A stretch of DNA of 64,000 bases from Heterobilharzia americana (Eukaryota > Platyhelminthes > Trematoda > Strigeidida > Schistosomatidae). Both the position numbers and the translations under genes were made by a program. Positions 38,801-49,913 of this stretch are shown one piece after another. Each line of letters starts with the position of its first letter. Positions within the stretch are counted from its first letter, which is position 1. The notes beneath the pieces were generated by a model, which saw only the letters and a list, made by a program, of their open reading frames with translations, ran no database searches and was not told the origin of the DNA. Location: assembly GCA_944470555.2 (NCBI GenBank), contig OX104127.1:159749276-159813275 (forward strand), written 5' to 3'.

Positions 38801-39635
38801 ATTGACGAGGTATCATCTTGGTTTTACCGTTGTAACCTTTCGGAAAGGAAAAAGTCTCCCAATCTGCTTTCTGCCTTTGAACCTGATAGATTAGTTCGAT
38901 GCGTCGTTGTAGCGGTAAAATTGTTCTGTCTAAATACACACTCAACTGTAGTTACTCAACCAAGGTTGCTGCGAGCTTGAGTCTTCTATCGAAATCAGTT
39001 ACTACAGCTGAGTGACATGAGTGAATCCCAACAAGCTGTATAACCTCGCGGCTCTGTGATATATGTACGTGTCAGTTTCAGCATTCCAGTTGAAAAACTC
39101 TGACGGGTAGAACTGAATAAGATACTGAAACCTGTCCTGGAGGAGGTGACATGATCCTATTTGGCAAATATATTGGTCCTTCTGAACATATTGAGTAAAC
39201 GTTTGCCATGCGCTTTGCATCTGTCAAATATACGATGATGTTTCAGAGCCAATCCAAAACCAACTCATTTTAAGTTTAAGAAGTGATCTATCACTTACAT
39301 CAGGAGCTGCACTAAAACTAGTGGGCTGATATAAGACAAATCTAAGCACTTGGCAGCCTACATAATCTGTGAGCCCGTTGAGATGTTTCACTGTAAATTG
39401 GAAGGTGTGTTCTCCACAGCAGTCCCTTCTGTCCTCCTCTACAACAGTAAGACTTGACTATGGTTGTCTTCAGTGCATTGCTTATCTGTAGTCGAATCAC
39501 AACACCAATAATATGGAGTTTAGTCAAACACTCGTAAATGAGGAAGGCAAATCGGTCGATAATGTTGTATATTCCCATCGATTAGAGTGGTTTGCATGTG
39601 GTACACATTCAAACTCATCGTCGACTGTTAGCCGA
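38801..39635. other. Unassigned spacer
   Basis: No coding similarity recognised; several minus-strand frames lack motifs. Confidence 0.35.
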
Positions 39636-39639
39636 AGTG

Positions 39640-40110
39640 GGATTCAGTTGAAATGAAGCTATAAATGACTAAATTAAAATGTGGCACCAACCAATGAAGT
39701 CAGTATAGAGATATTCAAACCAAGTTGGGATTTGATGGTTTGAAAGACATTGGATAATGGGTAAAGGATACTCGTCGTTTTGATATTCGTATTTCCCAAT
39801 GCAGACTAGCTGGCTGGGGTCCGTGGGACAAAACGAAACAGTGGTTGGAGACTCTAGGTGATATGGCTCACAATCGAAGTCAGGGGCGCAGATGTATACA
39901 CACATTGTTCTCATCTTAACAAGACTATACCGAATCTTACCATTTTCTCTTCTTTTCTCTCCTTTAGTACTTTATAGCTCTTCTGACTGAGTAGTCTTTT
40001 CTTCATCTTCCACTTCACTGCCTTTTTACTTGATGTACTGAGTGATATGAGGTATAGCAGCTTGAATCTCTACACAGCATTGCCTGGTCCCATGTTGTTG
40101 TTGATGATGA
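39640..40110 (+). mobile_element. RTE-II LINE 3' end with GAT-type tail
   Basis: LAGWGPWDKTKQWLETLGDM near 39810-39868 and NRSQGRRC near 39875 are the RTE-II C-terminus. A 3' UTR ending in CTGGTCCCATG and a short TTGTTGATGATGA tail follows. Roughly 70 foreign or rearranged bases interrupt the part near 39715-39785. Confidence 0.8.
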
Positions 40111-40114
40111 TTTC

Positions 40115-42830
40115 CCGAATGAAAATGTTTCAGCTGATATCTCGCTATTTAGTGAGGCTGATAAGCTTTATCAAAGTTATAGTAAACCGGAATTTACAAT
40201 ATCCCCTCGGCTTATATATGATAACTTGACTAGTCTTCTTCTCCATGAATGATTCTATGTTCTTAGAACTGTTGAATAAAGATGGTATCCATATGTAGTG
40301 TGTTATGTTGTAATCCCTAAGTAACAACAAGGCGCAGATTGTATGTCAGAAAATTTCACATATCCTCACAACATAAAGGAATACACCTACTAATATGACT
40401 AAACAGGAATTTCAAGCCCTGAAAAATTTGAGGAGAGATAAGAACATTGTAATAACAAAAGCAGATAAAGGGAATATAACAGTCATTATGAACAGAACAG
40501 ATTATGAGGAGAAAAAGGCAAATGAATACTTATCCGAAGGACTATACACTTTAATTGATGAAAGAAAAGACCCGTGGTACTGATCAAAATGAAATTGAAC
40601 ACAAATAAACTACTTCAAGAACTCAAACCCAAAACCGGCATCTCAATTTAGTTCAAGCTGAAACCTAAGTCATACATACCTTCAAGATTCTACGATCTAT
40701 CCAAGATTCACAAACCTTTCATTCCACTGCGACCAAGGGTGAACTTCACCAACATAAACCACCTATCCAAATATCTGGCTGGCTTCATCAATACTTAAAT
40801 CCTTACAATAGCCGATGAGATCTCTGCACGGATACAGAAGGCTTGATTGGCTTTTGCCAGTTTGCGCCACCTATGGCGCCGCCGTGATATCCGTTTGTCT
40901 ATTAAGGGTCGTGTGTACTGCACAGCAGTCCACCCTGTTCTACTGTATGGCTGTGAAACATGGCCATTGAAAGTGGAAGACATGAGAAGGCCTCAGGTGT
41001 TTGACCACCGTTGCCTTTGTAGTATAGGACGTATTCCGTGGTGTCACCATATGAGTAATGCAGAAGTCAGGTGTAGAGTTTTAGGGAGAAGAGGTAAGTC
41101 AGTCGACGAGGTTGTGAACCTTCATCGACTGAGATGGTTGGGACACGTACTACGTATGCCTAGTCACCGATTGCCTCATCACACAATGTTGGCTGAGGTG
41201 GGTCCAGGCTGGAAAAAGGCCCAAGGTGGCCAGACTAAAACATGGCACCAATGTATGAAGTCTCTGACTATTGGTTTAAGCCATGTAGGACGATGCAGAC
41301 TAGGTGGTTGGGGTCCACGGGACAAGGGGAACCAGTGGTTGGAGACCCTAGGTGATATGGCTCAGAACCGAAGTCAGTGGCGCAGATGTATATACACATT
41401 ATCCTCATCTTAACAACGCCATACCGAATCTCACCATTTTGCCACTCCTCTTTCCTTTCTTCTGATACTTTATATTTCTTGTGACTGCATTCACTTATCT
41501 TCATCCTTCACCTCACTACCTTTCTACTTGATGAACTGACGTGAGATGTGGCAACTTGGACCGTTACGCAGTAATGCCTGGTCCTATGTTGATAATGATG
41601 ATGATGACAATAGCCCTCAGAATACACAATAATTAACTTACTTGAAGTCCAAAATTTCTTCACTTACGATTAAGGAAGATGAAATTATGGTATGCTATGA
41701 TTAGTATTCCAATTAATGACAGCCTATATATTACTTCCAATTTATTGGACTAATACAAGTTGTTTGACAGAAGGATGTCGACTGAATACCAGTGACATCA
41801 TCAAGGCTTTAAAATTTTGCTTAGAGACTACTCACATCACATATAAAGGGAAACTATATAGACAAAGTGAAGGTGTTGCTGTGGGTTTACCTGCTTCACT
41901 TATAGTAGATAAGTTATTTATGAGTCAATTCGAAGAAAGGGTCTTCACTCACTTAATAAACCCAAAACTCTGGCCGAAATATGTTGAATGACACATTTGT
42001 AATTTTAAAACGTAACTTATACTAGGTATTCTTGAATGAGCTGAACCCTAGATCTCCCAGTATCAAGTTCAGCTGAGAGAAATAAACGGATAAGGAGGAA
42101 CTGCCTCTCCTTGATTGTCCTGATAAGCGGAAACAAAATGGACATTTAGGTATAACCATTTTCAGGAAGGCAACATATTCGAACAAATATTTAGACTTCA
42201 ACTCATCATATTCAATTAGTGTGAAAGTTTTTGTTGCCTTCAGTCTCTTAAGAAGAACACATACACTAGTAACGTAAAATTCATTCACAAACTGGAAAAT
42301 AACATTTAATTAGATTGTAGAACTACTCTTAACTCATGCTACTCAACAATAGTTATCCCTTACAGATCACATACATCGGATGAGATTAGGAGAATGCTCA
42401 ACAAATACAATATCATCAGAATGTTCTACAGAACATCAAACACACACTGCAGAACACCTTAGTTCACGTGAAGGTGTTTATAAAATAAAATGATCAGACT
42501 GTGATACAGTATGCATAAGAATAACTTCTCGTAGAACCAAAATTAGGTAAGAATGAACACCGAAGAGCTTCCACCTGACCCCTTAGAAATCCAGTGGAAC
42601 TGAAAATACTTGAAAACATATCAACCATACCTCTACATGTCGTGGTTTCAGATCACAAGGTTGACTTTGATAATATCAAAATTATCATTTAGAAAGGTGG
42701 CTTTATAACTTATAAAGAATGTCTCATAACACAATCTCTTCATATACACAGTGGAATCATAAGTGTCTAAACAGGAAGGAATGAGAGAGTAAAAGGTAGT
42801 TAGTTTCACTTGGTCTCAACCCACTTCCAC
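40115..42830 (+). mobile_element. PLE-C: Penelope-like element split by a nested RTE-II
   Basis: The N-terminal part at 40115-40330 reads DISLFSEADKLYQSYSKPE. Next come FQALKNLRRDKNIVITKADK then GNITVIMNRTDY at 40407-40510, and RFYDLSKIHKPFIPLRP at about 40687-40735. The element stops at 40813 and resumes at 41616 after the nested RTE: SLTIKEDEIMVCYD near 41662-41703 (motif A region, then a stop), FCLETTHITYKGKLYRQSEG at 41815-41875, VAVGLPASLIVDKLFMSQFE to 41935. The catalytic YVDD has become YVE and a shift (41983). A decayed thumb and a GIY-YIG remnant, in which VYKIK and CDTVCI can be read near 42472-42515, follow to about 42740. Inactive. Confidence 0.85.
40814..41606 (+). mobile_element. 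RTE-II LINE, 5'-truncated, nested in PLE-C with 9-bp TSD
   Basis: ACAATAGCC occurs at 40805-40813 and again at 41607-41615, flanking a 793-bp RTE-II 3' end. The open frame 40847-41413 is uninterrupted for 188 codons: AVHPVLLYGCETWPLKVEDM, WLGHVLRMPSHRLPHHTML, LGDMAQNRSQWRRC. The element ends in a GATGATGATGATGA tail at about 41592-41606. It has truncated coding only (C-terminal domain, no RT palm). Of all copies here it has the least decayed frame, so it is probably a young insertion. Confidence 0.9.
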
Positions 42831-42904
42831 CTACTCACATAACCAACATACATCAAGGCGATATCAACTATCAGCATCACATATGTGTACATACAAATCT
42901 CAGT

Positions 42905-43140
42905 CTGTAATTCATACACAACACACTACAAGTGGATATCATCTTTAATCTACAATGCTGACAACGCAGAATCATTCATGGAGAAGAACACTAGTCAAGT
43001 TGTTGATAAACAAGCTTGGAAGATATTGTGAATTCGGGTTTCCTATAACTTTGATAAAGCTATTAGCTTCACTAAATAGGTAAACGTCAGTTGAAACAAA
43101 TTCCCTTTGTTCGAAATTCTCATTGGGAAATATAAATACC
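42905..43140 (-). mobile_element. PLE-C N-terminal fragment, inverted relative to PLE-C
   Basis: The minus strand reads FPNENFEQREFVSTDVYLFS, then NSQYLPSLFINNLTSVLLHE. The plus strand at 40112-40260 reads FPNENVSADISLFSEADK, then RLIYDNLTSLLLHE. The two form an inverted repeat bracketing PLE-C. Confidence 0.8.
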
Positions 43141-43184
43141 AAAATAACCAATGAAGATATTAAGAAGGTGTAAATACACTGCTT

Positions 43185-43545
43185 GGTATAAATCCCCAAC
43201 ATATTATTAGAAATCGAAAAGGTACTTCCAACCTTTATCTTTGTTATGGTCATCACAAAGCCTTGACTTTCATAGAATCATCCTGTATTAGGTAACATGT
43301 ATTTCAATAATCCCTTGTTTATTTCCCCCCCTCTAAACCGAAATGTGTATTAATTAACTTCCTTTAGTTATCCAACATATTTTGCCCCCTAACCGGAAAT
43401 AGTTCTAAAACGTCCTGCCCATTGTAACATATATATTCACGAATGTACAGCTTAGTAGTAAATGACTTTGTCGAAAAGAAAAGTGTTTCATCTCTGCAAC
43501 AACATCTTGTCTTTTCGTAAAATCAATAGTTTAGGACTTTTACTG
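43185..43545 (+). mobile_element. PLE-A 3' UTR, second copy
   Basis: CCAACCTTTATCTTTGTTAT near 43230 and the stretch 43330-43520 match 9012-9520 in the same orientation, with a single unit of the tandem array. No ORF is attached. Confidence 0.8.
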
Positions 43546-43551
43546 GCAAAA

Positions 43552-43804
43552 TTTAAACAATGCAAGAATAAAGACATTTGCAGAGTAATATGAGTTGATT
43601 TTATTTCATGGACTTTCATCAGCTGCAAACAGCCTACAATTGAAATGAAGCAGTAGTAATAATAACATAACATACTTTAAACACGCAGAAATAAATGGAG
43701 ATTTGAAGTCCAGAATTAACAATAAGGTAGTGAATGAGTCAAGGAAGCACAGGATTAACATATCTTAGTTGAAAGCAATGGCAGTTTATATCTAATGAGA
43801 CAGA
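43552..43804 (+). repeat. Inverted repeat arm, left (about 250 bp)
   Basis: It is nearly identical to the reverse complement of 44753-45003, for example around CAGCTGCAAACAGCCTACAA. By eye roughly 95 percent of positions agree. Confidence 0.9.
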
Positions 43805-44032
43805 AAACACTGAATCTATGGAGTGCAGGGAAGGGGGGGGGAACACAAACGAAAATCAGTGTAAAACAAGGGTCTATTTAAAGAGCTAATATGTTACGTA
43901 ATTATGTGAAGAACTTGAAAATCGTTAAGTGATTAATATTCAGTGAGTAATTAGTGAGATGATACAATCAAAAGAAAAGGGAAGATTATACACATATACA
44001 TGCATAAAACTGTATACGTTCATCAAGGTAAA

Positions 44033-44735
44033 GAAGGGTTAATTACAGTCTTCTTCTGAGTACATAGGTCATGTTGAAAATGTTTGATAGCGAGCCGCGA
44101 TTATCCTGAAAGATTGAAAAACATCTATTTGATATCCTGTTTGCATCAGGTGCCTTACTACCTTTTCAGATACAGATTTCTCGGAATATGCTCATAAAAT
44201 TGAGTAGACACCCTTCGTTTAGTCCGTCCTATGTACTTACTTCCACAATCACAGGTGATGTACACAGTTGGAGGTGACGTGCGATGGGCATTTGTTTAAT
44301 TTCGATTTTTCTATTGAGAATAATGTATTGTAAACTGATCCCTGCTGCCGGACAATAAAACAAAGCCAGTGTACAGTCAAAAGAAAGGGGAAGACTATTC
44401 CCTTCTGAGTACATAGGTCAGCTTGAAAATGTTTGGTAACAAGAACTTCCGCAAACTGTAATCAATATGGCCTTCTTTATTTGTTGATTATCCTGAAAGA
44501 TTGAGAAACATCGATTTGATGTCCTGTTCCCATCAGATGCCTAGCGATTGAGCTTTTAAAGAGTTCTCTACCATTTGAACACAGATTTCTCGGAATATGC
44601 TCATAAAATCGAGTGGATGCTCTTCTTTCAATCCCTCCTATGCATTTGCTACCACAAGTATATGTGAATTGATATAAGCAGTTGAAGGTGACGTAAGATG
44701 GGGTATTTGTCTACTTTTGTTTGTTGTCCACCGCA
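44033..44735 (-). pseudogene. Two GIY-YIG endonuclease fragments of a PLE, in tandem
   Basis: Two minus-strand segments (about 44033-44330 and 44390-44735) share their order of blocks. The better one reads YTCGSKCIGGIERR (normally YIGxTxRR), STRFYEHIPRNLC, SSIARHLMGTGHQIDVSQSF, and HFQADLCTQK. This is the C-terminal endonuclease of a PLE-A-like element. No RT is attached. The pair lies between the inverted arms 43552-43804 and 44753-45003. Confidence 0.8.
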
Positions 44736-44752
44736 AACCATACCTACAGAAT

Positions 44753-45003
44753 TTTCCATCTCATTAGATATAAACTGCCATTGCTTTCAACTAAGATATG
44801 TTAATCCTGTGCTTCCTTGACTCATTCACTACCTTATTGTTAATCATGGATTTCAAACCTCCATTTATTTCTGTGTGTTTAAAGTATGTTATGTTATTAT
44901 TACTACTGCTTCATTTCAATTGTAGGCTGTTTGCAGCTGATGAAAGTTCATGAAATAAAATCAGCTCATATTACTCTGCAAATGTCTTTGTTCTTGCATT
45001 GTT
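44753..45003 (-). repeat. Inverted repeat arm, right (about 250 bp)
   Basis: Partner of 43552-43804; see that entry. Confidence 0.9.
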
Positions 45004-45098
45004 GAGATTTGTTAAGGGAACTAAATGTATGACATTTCTGAAAAGACGCCTTACTCATAAAATTTAAAACGCATAACACAGTGGCATTTCGAAATTTC

Positions 45099-45980
45099 AT
45101 TATTATTAGTTGTCCCTTGGGTTCCTAGTGGAACATAGGGCTTCAGCTGCACTTCTCCACTTTACTCTATTCCGTCCAGTCTCCTTGACCTGGCTTCACG
45201 ACTGCCCACAAGCTTTCATTTCTTCCTCACACCATCTCTTCTATGTCACTCTCGGATGACCAACTCGTCGTTTCCCCTTTGCATTCCACTTGAGCGACTG
45301 GCCTGATGCGTAATGTCACCAATCGGCCTTCTCAGTGTATGCCCAGTCCAATCCATCTCCACTTTCTTCCTTTGCATATTTGTTGGGCGATAGCTTCTTG
45401 GTTGGTTTGTTCCCAGAGTTCTTTATTGCTGATTCTTTCTGGACATCTGATCTCATCTTCAGTATCAAGCGAGAGTAGGCAGCTGTTGATAAATGTGTGT
45501 AGTTTGTTGGAAGTGTTTTTCGTGATGCGCCAAGTCTCTCAACCATCATATAGTGGCACTGACTTGACTTACGCCTGTCTTCATTTCACTTCAAAGGCGT
45601 CACTAAACTTTCCAATGTGAATCACTTGGTATATGGCAGCATACAGCTGCTGTTCAATGAGGTTGAGAAAGGTTTGTCACACTAAAACTGTAGTATTGAA
45701 ACAACTGCCTGTCAAATTACTTCTCAGTCGAGGTTATCAAATGTGTTTTTAAAATCGATGAAGTCGAGGTTCTATGTGTTCTATGATGATGCATAGCATA
45801 TGATTTATTTTTCCTGAAGCCAGCCAATCAGCATTTTTAAATCTTTCCAGGATGATGCAGTTTAATATTTTACTTGGTGTAGACAGGAGAATAATTTCTC
45901 ACCAGTTCTTGCAAAAACAAAGTAGCCTTTCTTCCTTCCAAACCTTTTATAGACTTCCAAAGTTTATCCTCTTCTATGTA
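45099..45980 (-). mobile_element. RTE-I LINE, RT and C-terminal parts
   Basis: Starting from the low side: an (ATT)n tail at 45099, the common 3' end GTTCCTAGTGGAACATAGGG, the C-terminal tail to about 45570, then after a deletion the RT fingers and motif A (IDFKNTFDNLDREVI near 45760-45715, ILLSTPSKIL near 45895-45865). Catalytic block lost in the deletion. Confidence 0.8.
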
Positions 45981-46268
45981 TCTATCATATAACTTACTTA
46001 TTCTATCTGAAAGAGATCCTAGTAAAAAATTAAGATGAAATCATATGAACGATCAGATATATCTTGATAATTGTCACTTTCAACTGGAAAACATATTTTA
46101 CTACTGACTAATTAATTTCATGATGAAGGCAAGGCAAATTTATCAACAACAAATTTATCTACTATTCTTGTATTCTACTATGTATGATCCATAGAGTAGA
46201 TAGATAGAACTGTGGTGATCAACACATACAATCAAACTAGAGTAATAAAGTATTATAAGGCGCCATAA

Positions 46269-46274
46269 TTTATT
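46269..46274 (-). promoter_or_regulatory. Candidate poly(A) signal AATAAA downstream of the MAP4K-like gene
   Basis: AATAAA on the minus strand, about 690 bases past the stop codon. The region is AT-rich, so this may be chance. Confidence 0.3.
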
Positions 46275-46449
46275 GTTAAAAATATTCTACTTTCAATAAT
46301 TAATAAGTAGTAAATTTCATTGTATGATAATTTTTTTTTCTTTTTTTCAATAAATAATATATAAATTGCAGAAACAATGTTCATTATTACTTTTTGAAAG
46401 CACAAGTTGAATAAATTCAAGCATTAAATTATACGTAAAATGATTAACC

Positions 46450-46800
46450 GGAAAAAACAAACAAACAAACAAACACATAGGAACATAAAAGATATAGAAC
46501 TGTACAAATTTCTTTAAAATTATCATTCATAAAAGAAATAATAATAATAATAATAAAAGAGAAAATAATAATTGAATCAATCAGAAATAAGCATTTATCT
46601 TCTCGATCAATTAAAAAAGGGGGTAATGTTCCTGCCCCCCCACCCCCACCCACCCCTCTCCATCAGGTATCCCCCCACACATATCCTTTGGAAGATCGTT
46701 ACATAATGTGTATATCTAAACTGATAAATAACAACTATGTATATCATTTGAAAAGAAAATATTACAAGGTTATAGAAAACAAACAAACAAACAAACAAGT
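46450..46800. repeat. Low-complexity tracts: (AAAC)n, (AAT)n and C-rich run
   Basis: AACA repeats at about 46455-46475 and 46779-46797, AAT repeats at about 46538-46554, and a C-rich run at 46635-46656. They lie in the probable 3' UTR or downstream flank of the kinase gene. Confidence 0.9.
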
Positions 46801-46961
46801 GAACTGATTGTTCATACACTTGATGGGATGTATGGTTCGATTCCATTGTTTGTTGGGTAGTTTAGTTATTCATAGAAGAATAAAATACACAGATTGAGGA
46901 TATTTTAAAGTTGTAATAACTACTAAACGATACATTTTGTTGTTGTTGTTGTTGTTGTTGA

Positions 46962-47049
46962 TCAGCGTAGATCTTCATGTCCAACAAGGATGAGAAGATT
47001 TGAATTAGACATAGGATCATCACTTGGTCTACTCTCTACAACAATATTT
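46962..47049 (-). CDS. MAP4K-like: MAP4K-like kinase, terminal exon (end of CNH domain)
   Basis: The minus strand from 47049 encodes NIVVESRPSDDPMSNSNLL and then ILVGHEDLR, ending at TGA 46964-46962. The ending VVLESRPTxNPxxxSNLYIL, then AGHE, is the C-terminal signature of MAP4K3/MAP4K5-type (germinal-centre kinase, GCK-I) proteins, the last strand of the CNH propeller. The acceptor is TTTGTTTAG just before 47049. The exon takes one base to finish the arginine split from the previous exon. The last residues differ from the vertebrate ENSY end. These Ste20 kinases act in JNK/MAPK and growth signalling; the CNH domain binds partners. The kinase domain must lie beyond 64 kb. Confidence 0.85.
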
Positions 47050-47157
47050 CTAAACAAAATATAAATAAATAGGAAGAATATTCGTTGAGTAGATAAAGCC
47101 AAAATTGGAAGAAAATTAAACAACTTATCATATAAATAAGCATCATCTTGGAGCAAC

Positions 47158-47845
47158 TAAAAGATGCTCTGGATTCAAAACTATGATCGGAATAAGCTGG
47201 CTAGCTGGCTTCAAGAAAAAAACAAATCATGTGAGGATCACTTTGCAACGCTACACATCATCACGGAACAGAGGATAGATAGGTAAAACGCCAAATCTTT
47301 ACCTCAACTTCATCGACTTTGAAAAGACCTTCGATAGCATCAACCGAGAAGTAATTTAATAAGCAGTTGCTTCAACACTACAGTTTTAGTGTCATAAACC
47401 TTTCTCAACCTCATTCAACAGCAGCTATATGTCAAGTGATTTTTATAATGCAAAGCTGAGTGGTGCCTTTGAAGTGAAGATAGGAGTAAAACAAGGTTGA
47501 TGCATACTATCACCGGTCATCTCCCAGATTGTGGTCGACTGGATTACGTAACAAATTGTGAGGAGTCACAAAAGGGGCTACATTTGGATTTCGCCAACGA
47601 TGTTGATCTACGTCTAATGTCTTGTAACACAGACTCGAAGATCTACAAGCGAAAACTAACAAGTTAACAGAATGGGATATGACGAGTTCGGGGTCCAAGG
47701 GTGACATGGAGAAGATGGTGTGAGGAAGAAATGAAAGCTAATGGGCAGTTGTGGAGCTAGATTGAAAAGACTGGAGAGAAAATAGTGAAATGGAGATTTG
47801 TTACTGAACCCGTATGTTCCACTAGGAACCCAAGAGATGAATAAT
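47158..47845 (+). mobile_element. RTE-I LINE, internally deleted, in last MAP4K intron
   Basis: The RT begins at KDALDSKL near 47163, with motif A-like DREVI remnants near 47340, the catalytic region LDFANDVDLRLMS near 47594-47632 (FADD to FAND), and then a jump to the C-terminus ending PVCSTRNPRD at 47811-47840 with an AAT-type tail. Its last 170 bases are inside the left palindrome arm. Confidence 0.8.
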
Positions 47846-48154
47846 AAATAATAACAATATATGTAAGTACAGCATACCGTATCAATACTCCACTACACTA
47901 TCTCGTCAGGCAATGTTAGCAGCTGAAGTAGGTAGGCTCATAGCGGCCAGAGTAACACATGGCATCAGTGCATGAAGTCCATTCACTGTTGATGTCAGTT
48001 AAGAGAAACCAGTGGTTGAAAACTCTAAGTGATATGAATTAAGGGGGTTTGTGGGGATTTAAAGATTTTCTAAGTTGATATTCATCATGAACTGACATCA
48101 GTTAGAGGAGCATAAGAAACTTGGGAGCAATAGACAGCTGTTTCGTCCAAGTAT
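47670..48154 (+). repeat. Palindrome, left arm (485 bp)
   Basis: It is the reverse complement of 48267-48751 with only a few substitutions and no visible length change. The spacer is 112 bp (48155-48266). Confidence 0.93.
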
Positions 48155-48177
48155 CGTGAACTGAAAGAAGTTAGAAA

Positions 48178-48345
48178 TATGAACAATTGGATTCCGACCC
48201 AGTGGGTAGCTCAATGGTAGGTAACGTGCTGGCCACGGAACCTGCAGGTCACTGCTGAGGAGTCCTATACTTGGACGAAACAGCTGTCTATTGCTCCCAA
48301 GTTTCTTATGCTCCTCTAACTGATGTCAGTTCATGATGAATATCA
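48178..48345 (+). mobile_element. SINE-A copy with hammerhead core, at the palindrome centre
   Basis: The tRNA-like head (CCAGTGGGTAGCTCAATGG near 48201-48219) is followed by the ribozyme: CTGAGGA at 48255-48261, helix II GTCC/GGAC at 48262-48265 and 48273-48276, GAAA, helix III text ACAGCTGT, cleavage C at 48288. Helix I has two mismatches, so activity is doubtful. The 3' part of the SINE belongs to the right arm. Confidence 0.75.
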
Positions 48346-48751
48346 ACTTAGAAAATCTTTAAATCCCCACAAACCCCCTTAATTCATATCACTTAGAGTT
48401 TTCAACCACTGGTTTCTCTTAACTGACATCAACAGTGAATGGACTTCATGCACTGATGCCATGTGTTACTCTGGCCGCTATGAGCCTACCTACTTCAGCT
48501 GCTAACATTGCCTGACGAGATAGTGTAGTGGAGTATTGATACGGTATGCTGTACTTACATATATTGTTATTATTTATTATTCATCTCTTGGGTTCCTAGT
48601 GGAACATACGGGTTCAGTAACACATCTCCATTTCACTATTTTCTCTCCAGTCTTTTCAATCTAGCTCCACAACTGCCCATTAGCTTTCATTTCCTCCTCA
48701 CACCATCTCATCCATGTCACCCTTGGACCCCCAACTCGTCATATCCCATTC
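48267..48751 (-). repeat. Palindrome, right arm (485 bp)
   Basis: Partner of 47670-48154. In order it contains SINE-A 3' sequence, an RTE-II minus-strand fragment (about 48380-48520) and the RTE-I 3' end. Confidence 0.93.
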
Positions 48752-49521
48752 GGGTTCCACTCAATCACCTCCCCTGTCATGGCCTGACGCATGATGTCCC
48801 CAAACTGTATTCTCAGTGTATCCCCAATACACCCACATCTCCACATTCTTCCTTTGCATACTTGTTGGCAGATAGGTTCTTGGTTGGTTCGTTGCCACGC
48901 CACAGTTCCTTGTTACTTATTATTATTGTTCTGGCCATCTGATTTCCACCGTCAGTATCGAGCGAGCGTAGGCGGCAGCTGTTGATGAATGTGTGTAGTT
49001 TGTTGGAAATGCTTTTCGTGACGCGTCAAGTCTCTCAGCCTATGTGAATAGGAGCACTGACTTGACTGGCATCAGTGTTGAAAATCTGGATGCTGTTCAC
49101 GCTTCATGCTGAGTGCAGTAGATCTCGACAGTGATTTCAGGTTAATGAAGGCCTGTCTTGCTCTCTTTTCGATCCTGGCTTTGACATCCTCATCTATTCC
49201 ATCGCCTGTAGTTGAGACGATGCTGCCTAGGTAGGTAGGTGAAGTAGACTACTTCCTTTAGGTTTCTCCCGTTCATGGTGATTAGTGCTTGTTGTTGTTG
49301 TTGTTGTTGTTGGTTGGGTATCATAATCACTTGTGTTTACTCTACACTCGGTGTCCCGTCTTCGCTGCCTCGTCTTGCCTCTTCTGCCAACTTGTTAGTT
49401 TTTGCTTGTAGATCTTCGAGTTTGTGTTACATTAGACATCATCATCGTTGGCAAAATCAAAATCTTTTAGGATCTTTACATTGGTCCAGTGTATGCTCAT
49501 CTTCTCGCTCCTCACAGTTTG
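48566..49521 (-). mobile_element. RTE-I LINE 3' part in last MAP4K intron
   Basis: It has an (ATT)n-like tail at 48566, the 3' end GGGTTCCTAGTGGAAC, the C-terminal tail to about 49090, the TGDGIDEDVKARI-like block near 49210-49170, and the catalytic region near 49470-49430, which reads DFANDDD rather than FADD. A (TTG)n run occurs at 49289-49312. Confidence 0.85.
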
Positions 49522-49913
49522 TTTTATGAACGTTTAGTTGCTGTGAAAGTGTCAGAGTAGAGGAATAGTAAACTATTTATAAACAAGTAAAATAGTTGCT
49601 TTTTTGAAAGTTTCACTGGGTATGCCGCTACATTGCTTTTTCGGTATAATATATACGATAAATTAACATTGAAACTCAATTAAGATTAACTGATCATTAG
49701 ATAGATATCGAATAAAGTTGGGTATTTTTTCTCTTCTGTTGGACATTGAACTCAATTGAAATCGAACCAATTAGACACTGATCAAGCTTCAATTTTAACA
49801 TTCGCCTAAAAGTGTTTATTATCGGCTAAATTCGCTATGCACATCTTAGTGATAACAGTAAAATTCAACTTTAAACATATTAGAAATATTCATTAAAGAA
49901 TTGATAGACTTAC

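Noticed and set aside
45306..45620. 104-codon plus-strand frame
   Set aside because: It is the antisense shadow of the minus-strand RTE-I copy.
46444..46846. Glycine-rich minus-strand frames
   Set aside because: They are translations of the C-rich and AAAC low-complexity tracts downstream of the kinase stop codon.
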